The translations under genes were made by a program, and so were the position numbers. A DNA stretch of 9,535 bases from JBCBZH01 sp039815415 (GTDB taxonomy: Bacteria > Bacteroidota > Rhodothermia > Rhodothermales > Rubricoccaceae), in contig JBCBZH010000165.1 in assembly GCA_039815415.1 (NCBI GenBank), positions 1 to 9,535 of the forward strand, in the 5' to 3' direction. How positions within the stretch are numbered: the stretch's first letter is position 1; every line of letters begins with the position of its first letter. This document shows, one piece after another, positions 1-6,008 of this stretch. The notes beneath the pieces are model-generated. The model did not search any database. It was not told the origin of the DNA and saw only the letters and a list, made by a program, of their open reading frames with translations.

Positions 1-351
1 CAGCACCACACCCGGCTGAACGGTCGCCGTCCGCGCCTCGGGATTGAGATCGACGACCTGGCGGAGGTGCTTCGTGGTGTCGATCACCAGCCCGCCGCCG
101 ACAGCACTGCCTGCGAGCGAGGACCCAGAGCCGCGCGGGAGGATCGGCAGGTCGAAGCGGGCGGCTTCCTCGATGGCCGCTTGAACATCGTCGGCGTGGC
201 GCGGGATCAGGACGCCGAGTGGCCTCTCGCGGTAGAGCGAGGCGTCGGTGGCGTAGAGGGCGCGATGGAGGTCATCGAGGCGGAGATCGCCAGAGATCCG
301 AGGCCGAAGGGCGGCGGCGAAATCGGCGAGGCGGGCGGGCTCAGGGCTCAT
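1..351 (-). CDS. FAD-linked oxidase/dehydrogenase, N-terminal part (cut by window edge)
   Basis: The 117 visible residues are the N-terminus of an FAD-binding PCMH-type dehydrogenase of the glycolate oxidase / D-lactate dehydrogenase / YdiJ group. Such enzymes oxidise 2-hydroxy acids using FAD. What is seen: the ATDASLYRERPLGVLIPRH segment (about residues 34-52) matches the usual 'D.S.Y...P..V..P...' entry to the FAD domain. The pyrophosphate-binding loop PRGSGSSLAGSAVGGGLVID follows at 72-91, then a TTKHL segment and VQPGVVL at 111-117, where the window ends. The ATG at 349-351 is the natural start because the family motif begins about 30 residues later. The substrate-binding domain, and any C-terminal Fe-S domain (common in the long forms of this family), lie outside the window, so the substrate cannot be named. 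The gene is separated by 117 bp from the exported-protein gene upstream and is probably transcribed on its own. Confidence 0.85.
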   Translation of the reverse strand, partial: MSPEPARLADFAAALRPRISGDLRLDDLHRALYATDASLYRERPLGVLIPRHADDVQAAIEEAARFDLPILPRGSGSSLAGSAVGGGLVIDTTKHLRQVVDLNPEARTATVQPGVVL

Positions 352-468
352 GCCCGGAGTCTACCGCTGTCTGAGAGACGGATTGAGGGATGTAGGATGG
401 AAGAGGGATGCGGAGAGATCAGCCCCTTAGAGAATCTGTTTCTCCCTCTATTCCGCCTCCCTCTCACC

Positions 469-1245
469 TCAGTCCGTCGCCACGCGGAGGCCAACGAGGT
501 AGACCGGCGCATCCTGGATGTTGTCCACCACGATCTGGAGGCGCACATCCTGGCCGAAGTCCGCATCCGAGGCCGTCGCCACCAGCGCGTCGCCGAGGTA
601 CAGGCTTGCCTCTGATCTGTAGACAGCCAGCCGGACCGGGATCTCGGCGGCCCCGACGATCTCTTCGGCCACGTAGTCGCCGCCGCTATCGGAACCGAGG
701 GCCATCCCGCTCTCGCCGTCGATGACCACGTAACTCCCTCCGGCCGGCTCTCCCGACTCGTTGGCGACCGAGATCTGCACAAACGGCACCGCACCCTCGG
801 CCAGCAGGTCGAACTCAACCGTGAAGGACTCCGGCATCGGCTCGTCCAGAACCACGTCGAACGCGCCAGACTCTGAAACCACGATCGAGAACGGCTCGTC
901 CGCCAGCTCGATGGTTCCCCCCCAGATGTGGAGGCCGTCCGGGACGGTCCCGGCATCACCACCCACCTCATCGGTAGCGAACAGGGTCACAGAGCCTGGT
1001 GTGAACGCCTCGCCCTCGAGAGCGCCACCCGAGCTGGCGGCGGTGCTGTCTGTGTCGCCCATGAAGCCGCTGATGGCGGCACTGCTGCGGCGCTGCACAT
1101 CCTTCTTGACGGCATTGACGCCCGCCTGGATGGTCTGCTGGGCGGCGGCACGTGCCCGCTGCCAGAACGACTGGGCCTCGGCAGGTGGCGCGGCACACGC
1201 AACGGCGAGAAGGATCAGAGCGGAAACGAGCGGGCGGCGAATCAT
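469..1245 (-). CDS. Exported protein resembling the N-terminal region of Bacteroidetes OmpA-family proteins
   Basis: This 258-residue protein has a signal peptide: RR at 3-4, a hydrophobic core at about 6-16, and a likely signal peptidase I site AEA|QS after residue 24. Cys17 lies in AVAC, a poor lipobox, so a lipoprotein is possible but less likely. Residues 26-60 form a basic, Ala/Gln-rich amphipathic helix. From about residue 80 (FTPGSVTLFATDE) to the end is a beta-rich, acidic, LamG-like domain containing ESFTVEFDLL and ending VYLVGLRVATD. By recollection, this order (signal, basic helix, 'PG..v.f.dd', 'FTvEFDl') matches the N-terminal half of many Bacteroidetes OmpA-family proteins, but the peptidoglycan-binding OmpA domain is absent here. 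Location is therefore periplasm or outer envelope, and function is unknown. The start at 1245 is fixed by the signal peptide; no good ribosome site precedes it. The coding assignment is firm and the family assignment is inference. Confidence 0.75.
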   Translation of the reverse strand: MIRRPLVSALILLAVACAAPPAEAQSFWQRARAAAQQTIQAGVNAVKKDVQRRSSAAISGFMGDTDSTAASSGGALEGEAFTPGSVTLFATDEVGGDAGTVPDGLHIWGGTIELADEPFSIVVSESGAFDVVLDEPMPESFTVEFDLLAEGAVPFVQISVANESGEPAGGSYVVIDGESGMALGSDSGGDYVAEEIVGAAEIPVRLAVYRSEASLYLGDALVATASDADFGQDVRLQIVVDNIQDAPVYLVGLRVATD

Positions 1246-1329
1246 GGCATCGCAAAGAAGGACTCACTCCTTCATGCGACGTTCTGCCGCGTCCAGGGTC
1301 ATTGCCAGTTCGAGGCGTCAAGCCGATCT

Positions 1330-1360
1330 AGAACGCGTTGCCCCGATCTGGGCGCGTTCT
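1330..1360. terminator. Weak hairpin in gap between DsbA-like and exported-protein genes
   Basis: AGAACGCG (1330-1337) is the exact reverse complement of CGCGTTCT (1353-1360). Inside it, CCC (1342-1344) can pair with GGG (1350-1352) around a GATCT loop, leaving a four-base bulge. It begins 50 bp past the stop of the DsbA-like gene, in the direction of transcription. There is no T-run on either side, so an intrinsic terminator of classical form is not shown. It could equally be an operator for the exported-protein gene or chance in a GC-rich gap. The rest of the gap (1246-1410) shows nothing recognisable. Confidence 0.22.
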
Positions 1361-1410
1361 CTGCCAGGTTGGTGGCTGCCTCGAGCGGGCGAGACGCTCT
1401 GCCCACCGCT

Positions 1411-1938
1411 TCAGCCTGCAGCCTTCAGCGGTTGGATGACGTGGGTCACCAGGGCGGTCTCCAGATCCTCCTCCTCATACAGACTCCCGTTGATCCACAG
1501 GTTGAGCGTGGACCCGACGCCTGCATGGACCCCGGCCTTCTTCTGCGCGAGGATCTCGGCCTTGCTCGTCTCGTTGTCCAGCGCGATCTGCATCGCCCGG
1601 GCGTCCAGCCCGAGGGCTTCGGCATGGCCCACGAGCTGATCTGCCCGAAGCTTGAGTTGATGATCGAACAGGCGGTCGTGGAAGGGCCAGAACGCACCTT
1701 GCCGCCCGGCCTCTTCCGCAGCGATTGCTGCGCGAAGTGCATTTGGGTGGTACCGAAGCGGAAAGTGCCGGAACACGAGCCGGATCCGGTCCGGAAATCG
1801 GGTCCGAACATCTTGAACCACGGCCTGAACGTCTTTCGAGTAGGGACACTCGAGATCCCCGTACTGGACCAAGGTGATGGCCGCATCTGAAGGGCCGGCC
1901 GCGTGGTCCGTGGGTCCAAGAGGGGGATCGAGAGGCAT
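1411..1938 (-). CDS. DsbA-family thioredoxin-fold protein with degenerate active site
   Basis: This 175-residue protein has the DsbA-like thioredoxin fold (Thioredoxin_4 type, as also found fused to NhaA antiporters). What is seen: a first strand ITLVQYGDLECPYS (21-34), with the active-site position reading C31-P-Y-S34 instead of CxxC; LVFRHFPLRYHPNA (54-67), typical of the family; a helical insert with AFWPFHDRLF (82-91); and the second thioredoxin half, where GVGSTLNLWINGSLY (140-154) replaces the usual 'GV.GTPTFFING'. Thus both the resolving cysteine and the cis-proline (Leu145 here) are missing, and Cys31 is the only cysteine. There is no signal peptide, so it probably acts in the cytoplasm. 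Single-cysteine thiol chemistry (glutathionylation-like or peroxidase-like) or a binding role is more plausible than disulfide formation. The ATG at 1938 is the first sensible start. The gene stands alone, 188 bp from its upstream neighbour. Confidence 0.85.
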   Translation of the reverse strand: MPLDPPLGPTDHAAGPSDAAITLVQYGDLECPYSKDVQAVVQDVRTRFPDRIRLVFRHFPLRYHPNALRAAIAAEEAGRQGAFWPFHDRLFDHQLKLRADQLVGHAEALGLDARAMQIALDNETSKAEILAQKKAGVHAGVGSTLNLWINGSLYEEEDLETALVTHVIQPLKAAG

Positions 1939-1972
1939 CGGGAAAGGCTTGCGTGGGAGACGATCTTAACAA

Positions 1973-2005
1973 CGCCAGCTCGGACCGACGAACGTCGAGC
2001 TGGTG
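1973..2005. repeat. Inverted pair of the CGAGCTGGCG word (intergenic hairpin 1)
   Basis: CGCCAGCTCG (1973-1982) faces CGAGCTGGTG (1996-2005) across a 13-base spacer. Eight pairs are perfect (1975-1982 with 1996-2003), then comes a G-T wobble, then a C-G pair. One arm is an exact copy of the window's over-represented word and the other differs by one base. It lies in the 188-bp gap 122 bp past the stop of the Thioredoxin_9 gene and 35 bp upstream of the DsbA-like start. No T-run follows. A terminator or uptake-type role is inferred from the paired layout. I see no promoter in the rest of this gap. Confidence 0.55.
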
Positions 2006-2126
2006 AGGGCGCGCGCAACGAGCCTCAGAGAGACGATGCGGCATTCTTAGGAGGGATGGAGGGCAACGCTGGACGGCCTGAACCGCACCCATTCGTAGCC
2101 CTCGATCTCTCGTCCCAGGCAGGCGC

Positions 2127-2702
2127 TTACGCCACTCCTCCTGCGACGGACTCCATCAGGGTCAGGATCTCGTGGAGGGTGGTGCGGCCCTTGTCCCGGG
2201 CGAACCACTGGCGGGCCCGCTTGTAGCGCTCGTCGTTCTCCATCGCCTGGGCCTCATCGGACATCACCCAGGCCTGCAACTCGGCAGGGCGCGGCCCCCA
2301 CCACCCTCTCTCCTGCCCGTTTCCATCGAGCAGAATCACGATGGGAATGGACCGGGACCGACCATTGGTGAGGTGCTCGTCCATCAGCTCGAGGTGGTCG
2401 TCACGCTCGAGCTGTCGGTACTCCAGCGTCGGCAGCGCCTCGGCGAGACGAACGACAAACGGCAGCACCGGCGCCGCGTCGATGCACCAGTCGGCGGCCA
2501 TCGCGAGCAGCTTCCACTCGCCGGGGAGAGCCTCGGCGCGCTCGATGATCTCATCGGGGACCGTGGCGCGCGTGTAGGTGCTCGTCCACAGCGCGACGAG
2601 GTCCTCGGCAGACCCAAGGAACGACGCAAAGGACTCGGCGGCGTCCCAGTCGGCGGAGCGGTCGGGAGCGTCGAGCGTGGTGTGGAGGGTGGGAATGGAC
2701 AT
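2127..2702 (-). CDS. Thioredoxin family protein (Thioredoxin_9 type)
   Basis: This 191-residue cytoplasmic protein belongs to the thioredoxin-fold family with the hallmark 'DWCxDAA' in place of the WCGPC motif. What is seen: an N-terminal helical region (about 20-60); LLAMAADWCIDAAPVLPFVVR (65-85), with the only cysteine, Cys73; a polar loop ending in LMDEHLTNG (106-114); and RSIPIVILLDGNGQERGWWGPRP (117-139), carrying the cis-proline Pro120 and the typical 'WGPRP' segment. The C-terminal helical tail runs to 191. Length is normal for the family. An upstream TTG at 2729 would add nine residues (MTLPLSLRL), but the ATG at 2702 is chosen because homologous architecture starts here. Its physiological role is not established from sequence; with one cysteine it is not a classical disulfide reductase. 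It follows the beta-CASP gene by 151 bp, with hairpin 2 between them, so it is probably a separate transcript. Confidence 0.85.
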   Translation of the reverse strand: MSIPTLHTTLDAPDRSADWDAAESFASFLGSAEDLVALWTSTYTRATVPDEIIERAEALPGEWKLLAMAADWCIDAAPVLPFVVRLAEALPTLEYRQLERDDHLELMDEHLTNGRSRSIPIVILLDGNGQERGWWGPRPAELQAWVMSDEAQAMENDERYKRARQWFARDKGRTTLHEILTLMESVAGGVA

Positions 2703-2769
2703 AAGCCGAAGAGAGAGTGGGAGCGTCAACCGCGATCACAGCGTGAGGTTCATGCGCCGGAGACGAAAA

Positions 2770-2821
2770 CGAGCTGGCGGTTCTTGCAGGGGCAGATACA
2801 GCGTTCCCGGTCGCCAGCTCG
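2770..2821. repeat. Inverted pair of the CGAGCTGGCG word (intergenic hairpin 2)
   Basis: CGAGCTGGCG (2770-2779) and its perfect reverse complement CGCCAGCTCG (2812-2821) are separated by 32 bases. Both arms are exact copies of the over-represented word. The pair begins 32 bp past the stop of the beta-CASP gene and ends 67 bp upstream of the Thioredoxin_9 start at 2702, wholly within the 151-bp gap. As RNA it would give a 10-bp stem with two possible wobble pairs extending it, but no T-run follows. It may be a terminator-like structure; the loop is long for one. The rest of the gap holds no feature I recognise. Confidence 0.6.
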
Positions 2822-2853
2822 ACGAACCGACCTCTGCCTCCGAACGCGACGCC

Positions 2854-4236
2854 TTACAGGTCAACCTCCTGCCCCTGCTCCGGGATAATGACACGCACCT
2901 CCGGGTGGAAGAACTCGATGTTGTCCTTCATCCACTGCTTCGCCGCCGACTCTCCATGCACGAGCACGATGGTCTTGGGCTGGAGGCGCTCCACGACTTC
3001 GATCAGCTCGCGGCGGTGCGAGTGGCCGGAGAAGCGGAACCGGGCAACTTCGGCGCGGATCGTCTGCGGACCGCGTGTGGAGTCCAGCGTGATGGGCTCT
3101 CCGGCCTCAGCGGCCTCTTGCAGTTTGGCTCCTGGCGAGTCCTCTTTCGAGTAGCCCACGAAGAACACGCCGTTCTTCTCGTCCTCGATCACCTGTTGCG
3201 CCAGCGCGTGAGACGGCGTCCGCTCGAACAGCATCCCGGAGGACACCACGAAGATGCCCGGCTTCCCGAGGGCCTCCGCCAGCCGGGCGCCGCTGCGCGG
3301 CAACCGCTCTTGGTCCACCCCATACACCTCGAAGTCGGGGTCGAGCCGGGGCGAGGACTCTCGAGTGGCATCGTACACACTCGCGATGGCCCGCATGGAC
3401 CCGGCGGTGTAGACCAGCGTCTCGTCCGGAATCACACCGCGCCGCTTGAAGCGGTCGATGAGAGCCAGCATGTCCTGGCTCCGCCCGAGCGCAAAGACCG
3501 GCACGAGCACCACGCCTCCGCGGTCGATCACGCGGGCCATCGCCGCCGCCAGATCGGCCTCCTGGTCTTGCCGCGTCGTGTTCTCCGCCTCCGGGTCTGC
3601 GCCCAGCGTGGACTCCAGAAGGAGCACATCCATAGGTGCCTCCGGGTAGTCTGCAGCGGGCAGAATCGTCTGCGGACTCAGGCTAGTATCGGACGTATAG
3701 AACACGCGCCGCATTTCCCCGCCTTCTTCGGCTTCGATCAGCAGCCCGACGGCACCCAGAACATGGCTGGCGTGGAAGAAGGTGCCGGTCGCCTTGCCCT
3801 CCGCATTCAGCCCATCGAGATCAAACGGGGTATCGAGCAGGTGCGGCTCGAAGACATAGCCGAGCGCTTCCGCCGCCTCGACGTCGAACACAGGCGCGGC
3901 GTCGGTGCTGCCCTCCCGGACCCGTCGCTTCTGCAACCGAGCGGACGACGGCAGCAGAATCTCGGCCAGCATGGCCGTCGGACGCGAGACGTGCAGCCGT
4001 GCATGAGGTATTTCCTGCATCAGCACAGGCAACGATCCAAGGTGATCGTGATGCGCATGTGTGACCACGATGTGATCCACTGGGCGATCGCGCAGCAGCT
4101 CAAACGGGGGGACCGCAGCGTAGCCGTCTTCGTTGGGGTCCATGCCCGCATCCAGTACCAGCCCAGTCCCTCCAATCTCAAGGTGGTGGCAGGAGGCCGC
4201 AATGTCGTCAGTGTCGCCGAGAGAGAGGTATCGCAT
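2854..4236 (-). CDS. Beta-CASP metallo-beta-lactamase-fold RNase-like hydrolase
   Basis: This 460-residue protein is a complete member of the CPSF73/Ysh1-like beta-CASP family of zinc-dependent nucleases, which cut or trim RNA. Motifs in order: the first-strand Asp in GLVLDAG (25-31); THAHHDHLG (59-67), giving the zinc ligands His60, His62, Asp64 and His65; ASHVLGA with His158; YTSDTS with Asp183; motif A LLLEST with Glu209; VPVFALGRSQDML (245-257), opening the beta-CASP insert; VVSSGML (330-336); motif B SGHSHRREL with His405; and motif C VLVHGES with His427. No metal ligand is missing and the length is normal. There is no signal peptide, so it is cytoplasmic. The ATG at 4236 fits the conserved first strand. 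Neighbouring genes give no clue to the target RNA. Gaps on both sides suggest a single-gene transcript. Activity on DNA cannot be excluded from sequence, but RNA is the usual substrate of bacterial members. Confidence 0.93.
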   Translation of the reverse strand: MRYLSLGDTDDIAASCHHLEIGGTGLVLDAGMDPNEDGYAAVPPFELLRDRPVDHIVVTHAHHDHLGSLPVLMQEIPHARLHVSRPTAMLAEILLPSSARLQKRRVREGSTDAAPVFDVEAAEALGYVFEPHLLDTPFDLDGLNAEGKATGTFFHASHVLGAVGLLIEAEEGGEMRRVFYTSDTSLSPQTILPAADYPEAPMDVLLLESTLGADPEAENTTRQDQEADLAAAMARVIDRGGVVLVPVFALGRSQDMLALIDRFKRRGVIPDETLVYTAGSMRAIASVYDATRESSPRLDPDFEVYGVDQERLPRSGARLAEALGKPGIFVVSSGMLFERTPSHALAQQVIEDEKNGVFFVGYSKEDSPGAKLQEAAEAGEPITLDSTRGPQTIRAEVARFRFSGHSHRRELIEVVERLQPKTIVLVHGESAAKQWMKDNIEFFHPEVRVIIPEQGQEVDL

Positions 4237-4323
4237 AAATGGGGGTGGTTCTACCCAAGATTACCGTTGTGCCGCGTCCTCCGCTCTGCGCTTTCGATGA
4301 GAAAAGCTGTCCCTATCCGGCAT

Positions 4324-4845
4324 TCACTCAGTGCCCCGGATCACAGACTCGACACGGAGCGCCTTCGGCCCTTTCGGCGTCTGCAGCGGCGCCTCGTCGC
4401 CAGCTCGAAGTCCCATCACAGCTCGCGCGATGGGAGCTGTGAACGCCACTCGCCCCTCACGGGCCTTCGCCTCGTCCACGCCCACAATGGTAAACGTGCG
4501 AGCCGTGCCCTCAGGCTGACCGCCGACGACCGTCTGGACCGTCACCCTCGTCCCAAAGCGCACCTCTGCTGGATCGTCGATGGGCTCGATGAGCTTCGCA
4601 CTGGCGATGCGCTCGTTGAGCTGCGTCAGGCGCGTGCTAAGGGCCTGCATCTCGCGCTGACGCCCATCGGCATCGGTGTCTGCGGCGAGGCGAGAGCGCT
4701 CGGCATCCAGCGCCTCCCGCTCGGAGCGGAGCGCCGCCAGCCCGCGCGGCGTGACGTAGTTGGGCACGCCTGGCGGCAGCGCCGCACGTGGCGGGACGAT
4801 GATGGGCCCTTCAGGGGCTTCCTCTTTGGTAAAGGCTCGGCTCAT
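4324..4845 (-). CDS. GreA/GreB-family transcription factor
   Basis: This 173-residue protein starts MSRAFTKEEAPEGP and has LPPGVPNYVTPRGLAALRSE (23-42), the signature opening of a GreB-like subfamily. It then has a coiled-coil hairpin (about 36-84) and a C-terminal FKBP-like domain (about 95-170). The latter contains FTIVGVDEA (118-126) and VAFTAPIARAVMGLRAGDEA (133-152), the counterpart of the 'SP.grAllG...GD' motif. Gre factors enter the RNA polymerase secondary channel and stimulate cleavage of backtracked RNA. The tip of the hairpin reads DTDADGRQREMQ (56-67) and lacks the canonical 'GDl.ENAEY' motif, so cleavage stimulation is uncertain; it may compete for the channel instead. The ATG at 4845 is chosen over a GTG at 4872, because MSRAF is the family N-terminus and the GTG would run into hairpin 3. 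It lies 48 bp after the phosphodiesterase gene and could be co-transcribed if hairpin 3 does not stop transcription. Confidence 0.88.
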   Translation of the reverse strand: MSRAFTKEEAPEGPIIVPPRAALPPGVPNYVTPRGLAALRSEREALDAERSRLAADTDADGRQREMQALSTRLTQLNERIASAKLIEPIDDPAEVRFGTRVTVQTVVGGQPEGTARTFTIVGVDEAKAREGRVAFTAPIARAVMGLRAGDEAPLQTPKGPKALRVESVIRGTE

Positions 4846-4861
4846 GGGGGTAGAACGCCCT

Positions 4862-4893
4862 CGAGCTGGCACGGTGCCCGAATCGCCAGCTCG
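4862..4893. repeat. Inverted pair of the CGAGCTGGCG word (intergenic hairpin 3)
   Basis: CGAGCTGGC (4862-4870) and GCCAGCTCG (4885-4893) are perfect 9-base inverted arms around a 14-base spacer. The right arm belongs to an exact copy of the word; the left copy differs only in its last base (A instead of G). The hairpin abuts the TAG stop (4894-4896) of the phosphodiesterase gene and ends 17 bp before the Gre-family start at 4845, filling most of the 48-bp gap. This is the best-placed of the three pairs to act as a terminator or attenuator, though no T-run follows. Confidence 0.6.
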
Positions 4894-5847
4894 CTACCGC
4901 CCGAGTGCGGCTGCCGCGAGGTCTGGATGATCGGAAAACAACCCATCCACGCGTGCGGCCACCAGTGCGCGGACCTCAGCAGCGAGGTCGCCATGCCCTG
5001 CGTCATTCGCGGACGATCGGAGCGCAGGCGGTAGAAAGACGTTCTCGGCGCGAACGGTCCACGGATGCACCTCCAGCCCAGTAGCGTGCGCATCCCGTAC
5101 CAACGTCGTCGGGCTGGCGAGGGCGCCGTCCTCACCTAAGGGCACCACGAGGTGCTTGTGCGGCCCGAGCACATCGGCGACGGGGACGATCTCCGCCAGT
5201 GCGTCGGGTGTGAGGCCGTCTCCATCGGGAAAATCCACGAGATAGACCAGGCGCAAGTCCGTCAGGTCGCGCAGCGCGCGGAGCGACGCCAGCTCGAAGG
5301 ACTGAATCCACGCGAGGTCCGAGCGCTTTCGGTACCCTGCCGTCGCCAGCGCGCCGACCACGCGTGGCTCCAGGTCCAGCCCGAGGCTCGCGAAATACGC
5401 CGGATGCTTGATCTCGGGATAGACCCCGATGGCACGCCCGTGCTCGGCCTCGAGCTGGCGAACGTGGTCCAGGATCTCCGCGAGCGTCGGGATTCCGAAC
5501 TGGCCGTCGTAGGCCGCACTCTCGGGCCGAAGGTGCGGCAGGCGCTCGCTGGCCTTCAGCGTGCGGATCTCCGCCAGCTCGAAGTCTTCGGTGAACCAAC
5601 CGGTGTGCTCCACGCCGTCGATGACTTTCGTCGTTCGGCGGTCGGCGAACTCGGGGTGGCGCGCCACATCGGTGGTCTCCGAAATCTCGTTCTCGTGCCG
5701 GGCGATGAGGTGGCCATCGCGCGTCGGCACGAGGTCGGGTTCGATGGCGTCGGCACCCATCTCGGCGCCCAGGGCATAGGCCTCGAGGGTGTGCTCGGGG
5801 CGGTAGCCGCTCGCCCCTCGGTGGGAGATCAGGAGAGGACGTTCCAC
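4894..5847 (-). CDS. Glycerophosphodiester phosphodiesterase (GlpQ/UgpQ family)
   Basis: The 317-residue enzyme hydrolyses glycerophosphodiesters to glycerol-3-phosphate and an alcohol, recycling phospholipid head groups. It is a GDPD-type TIM barrel: LLISHRGASGYRPEHT (5-20) with catalytic His9 and Arg10; AIEPDLV (35-40) with metal ligands Glu36 and Asp38; LIARHENEI (47-55) with the second catalytic histidine His51; GVYPEIKHPAYF (141-152) with Glu145 and Lys147; VHPWTVR (260-266); and GLFSDHPDL (302-310), the typical end of the barrel. The extended region between His51 and Glu145 resembles the longer GlpQ type rather than short UgpQ. There is no signal peptide, so the enzyme is predicted cytoplasmic, whereas E. 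coli GlpQ is periplasmic. The start is GTG at 5847, since HRGASG must lie near the N-terminus and no in-frame ATG precedes it closely. An imperfect inverted repeat lies just upstream. Confidence 0.93.
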   Translation of the reverse strand: MERPLLISHRGASGYRPEHTLEAYALGAEMGADAIEPDLVPTRDGHLIARHENEISETTDVARHPEFADRRTTKVIDGVEHTGWFTEDFELAEIRTLKASERLPHLRPESAAYDGQFGIPTLAEILDHVRQLEAEHGRAIGVYPEIKHPAYFASLGLDLEPRVVGALATAGYRKRSDLAWIQSFELASLRALRDLTDLRLVYLVDFPDGDGLTPDALAEIVPVADVLGPHKHLVVPLGEDGALASPTTLVRDAHATGLEVHPWTVRAENVFLPPALRSSANDAGHGDLAAEVRALVAARVDGLFSDHPDLAAAALGR

Positions 5848-5881
5848 GACAGATGCGTAAAGCAGCGGCCCCCTCCCCTGT

Positions 5882-5997
5882 TGTCATCCTGAGGAACAAC
5901 GTGACGAAGGATCTCAACGCAAACGCAGAGACTCTGGCTGTCGCTAGCTATGCTCGATACGTTTGCATTGAGATCCTTCACTCCGTTCAGGATGACA
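5882..5997. repeat. Imperfect inverted repeat of REP/MITE-like type
   Basis: The left arm (5882-5925) starts TGTCATCCTGAGG, contains GAAGGATCTCAA and ends GCAAACG; the right arm (5960-5997) is its imperfect reverse complement. Paired blocks are 5882-5892 with 5987-5997 (11 bp), 5906-5917 with 5968-5979 (12 bp) and 5919-5925 with 5960-5966 (7 bp). A C/A mismatch and one internal loop interrupt them, around a 34-base apical loop. The phrase GTCATCCTGAG...GAAGGATCTC resembles a short palindromic repeat I recall as scattered between genes in many bacterial genomes. It occupies most of the 161-bp gap, starting 11 bp past the transaldolase stop. It could terminate or stabilise that transcript. No open reading frame lies inside, so if mobile it is non-autonomous. 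Confidence 0.75.
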
Positions 5998-6008
5998 TCT
6001 CAGAAGGG

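Noticed and set aside
430..444. Short hairpin GAGAA-TCTGT-TTCTC in the gap after the exported-protein gene
   Set aside because: The five-base stem is too short and AT-rich to be a credible terminator, and no T-run follows. Nothing else is recognisable in 352-468.
4237..4323. TAATCTTG on the minus strand upstream of the beta-CASP gene as a Bacteroidetes TAnnTTTG promoter
   Set aside because: It matches the -7 element only partly and no TTG -33 element lies at the proper distance. I see no other feature in this 87-bp gap.
4846..4872. GTG start at 4872 for the Gre-family gene
   Set aside because: It would add nine residues ahead of the family-typical MSRAF start and would begin inside hairpin 3.
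2578..5034. Very long open frame (818 codons) on the plus strand
   Set aside because: It runs antisense across the Thioredoxin_9, beta-CASP, Gre-family and phosphodiesterase genes, all of which have clear family motifs on the minus strand. Its translation is Arg/His/Gln-rich with no recognisable domain, as expected for the antisense of GC-rich genes.
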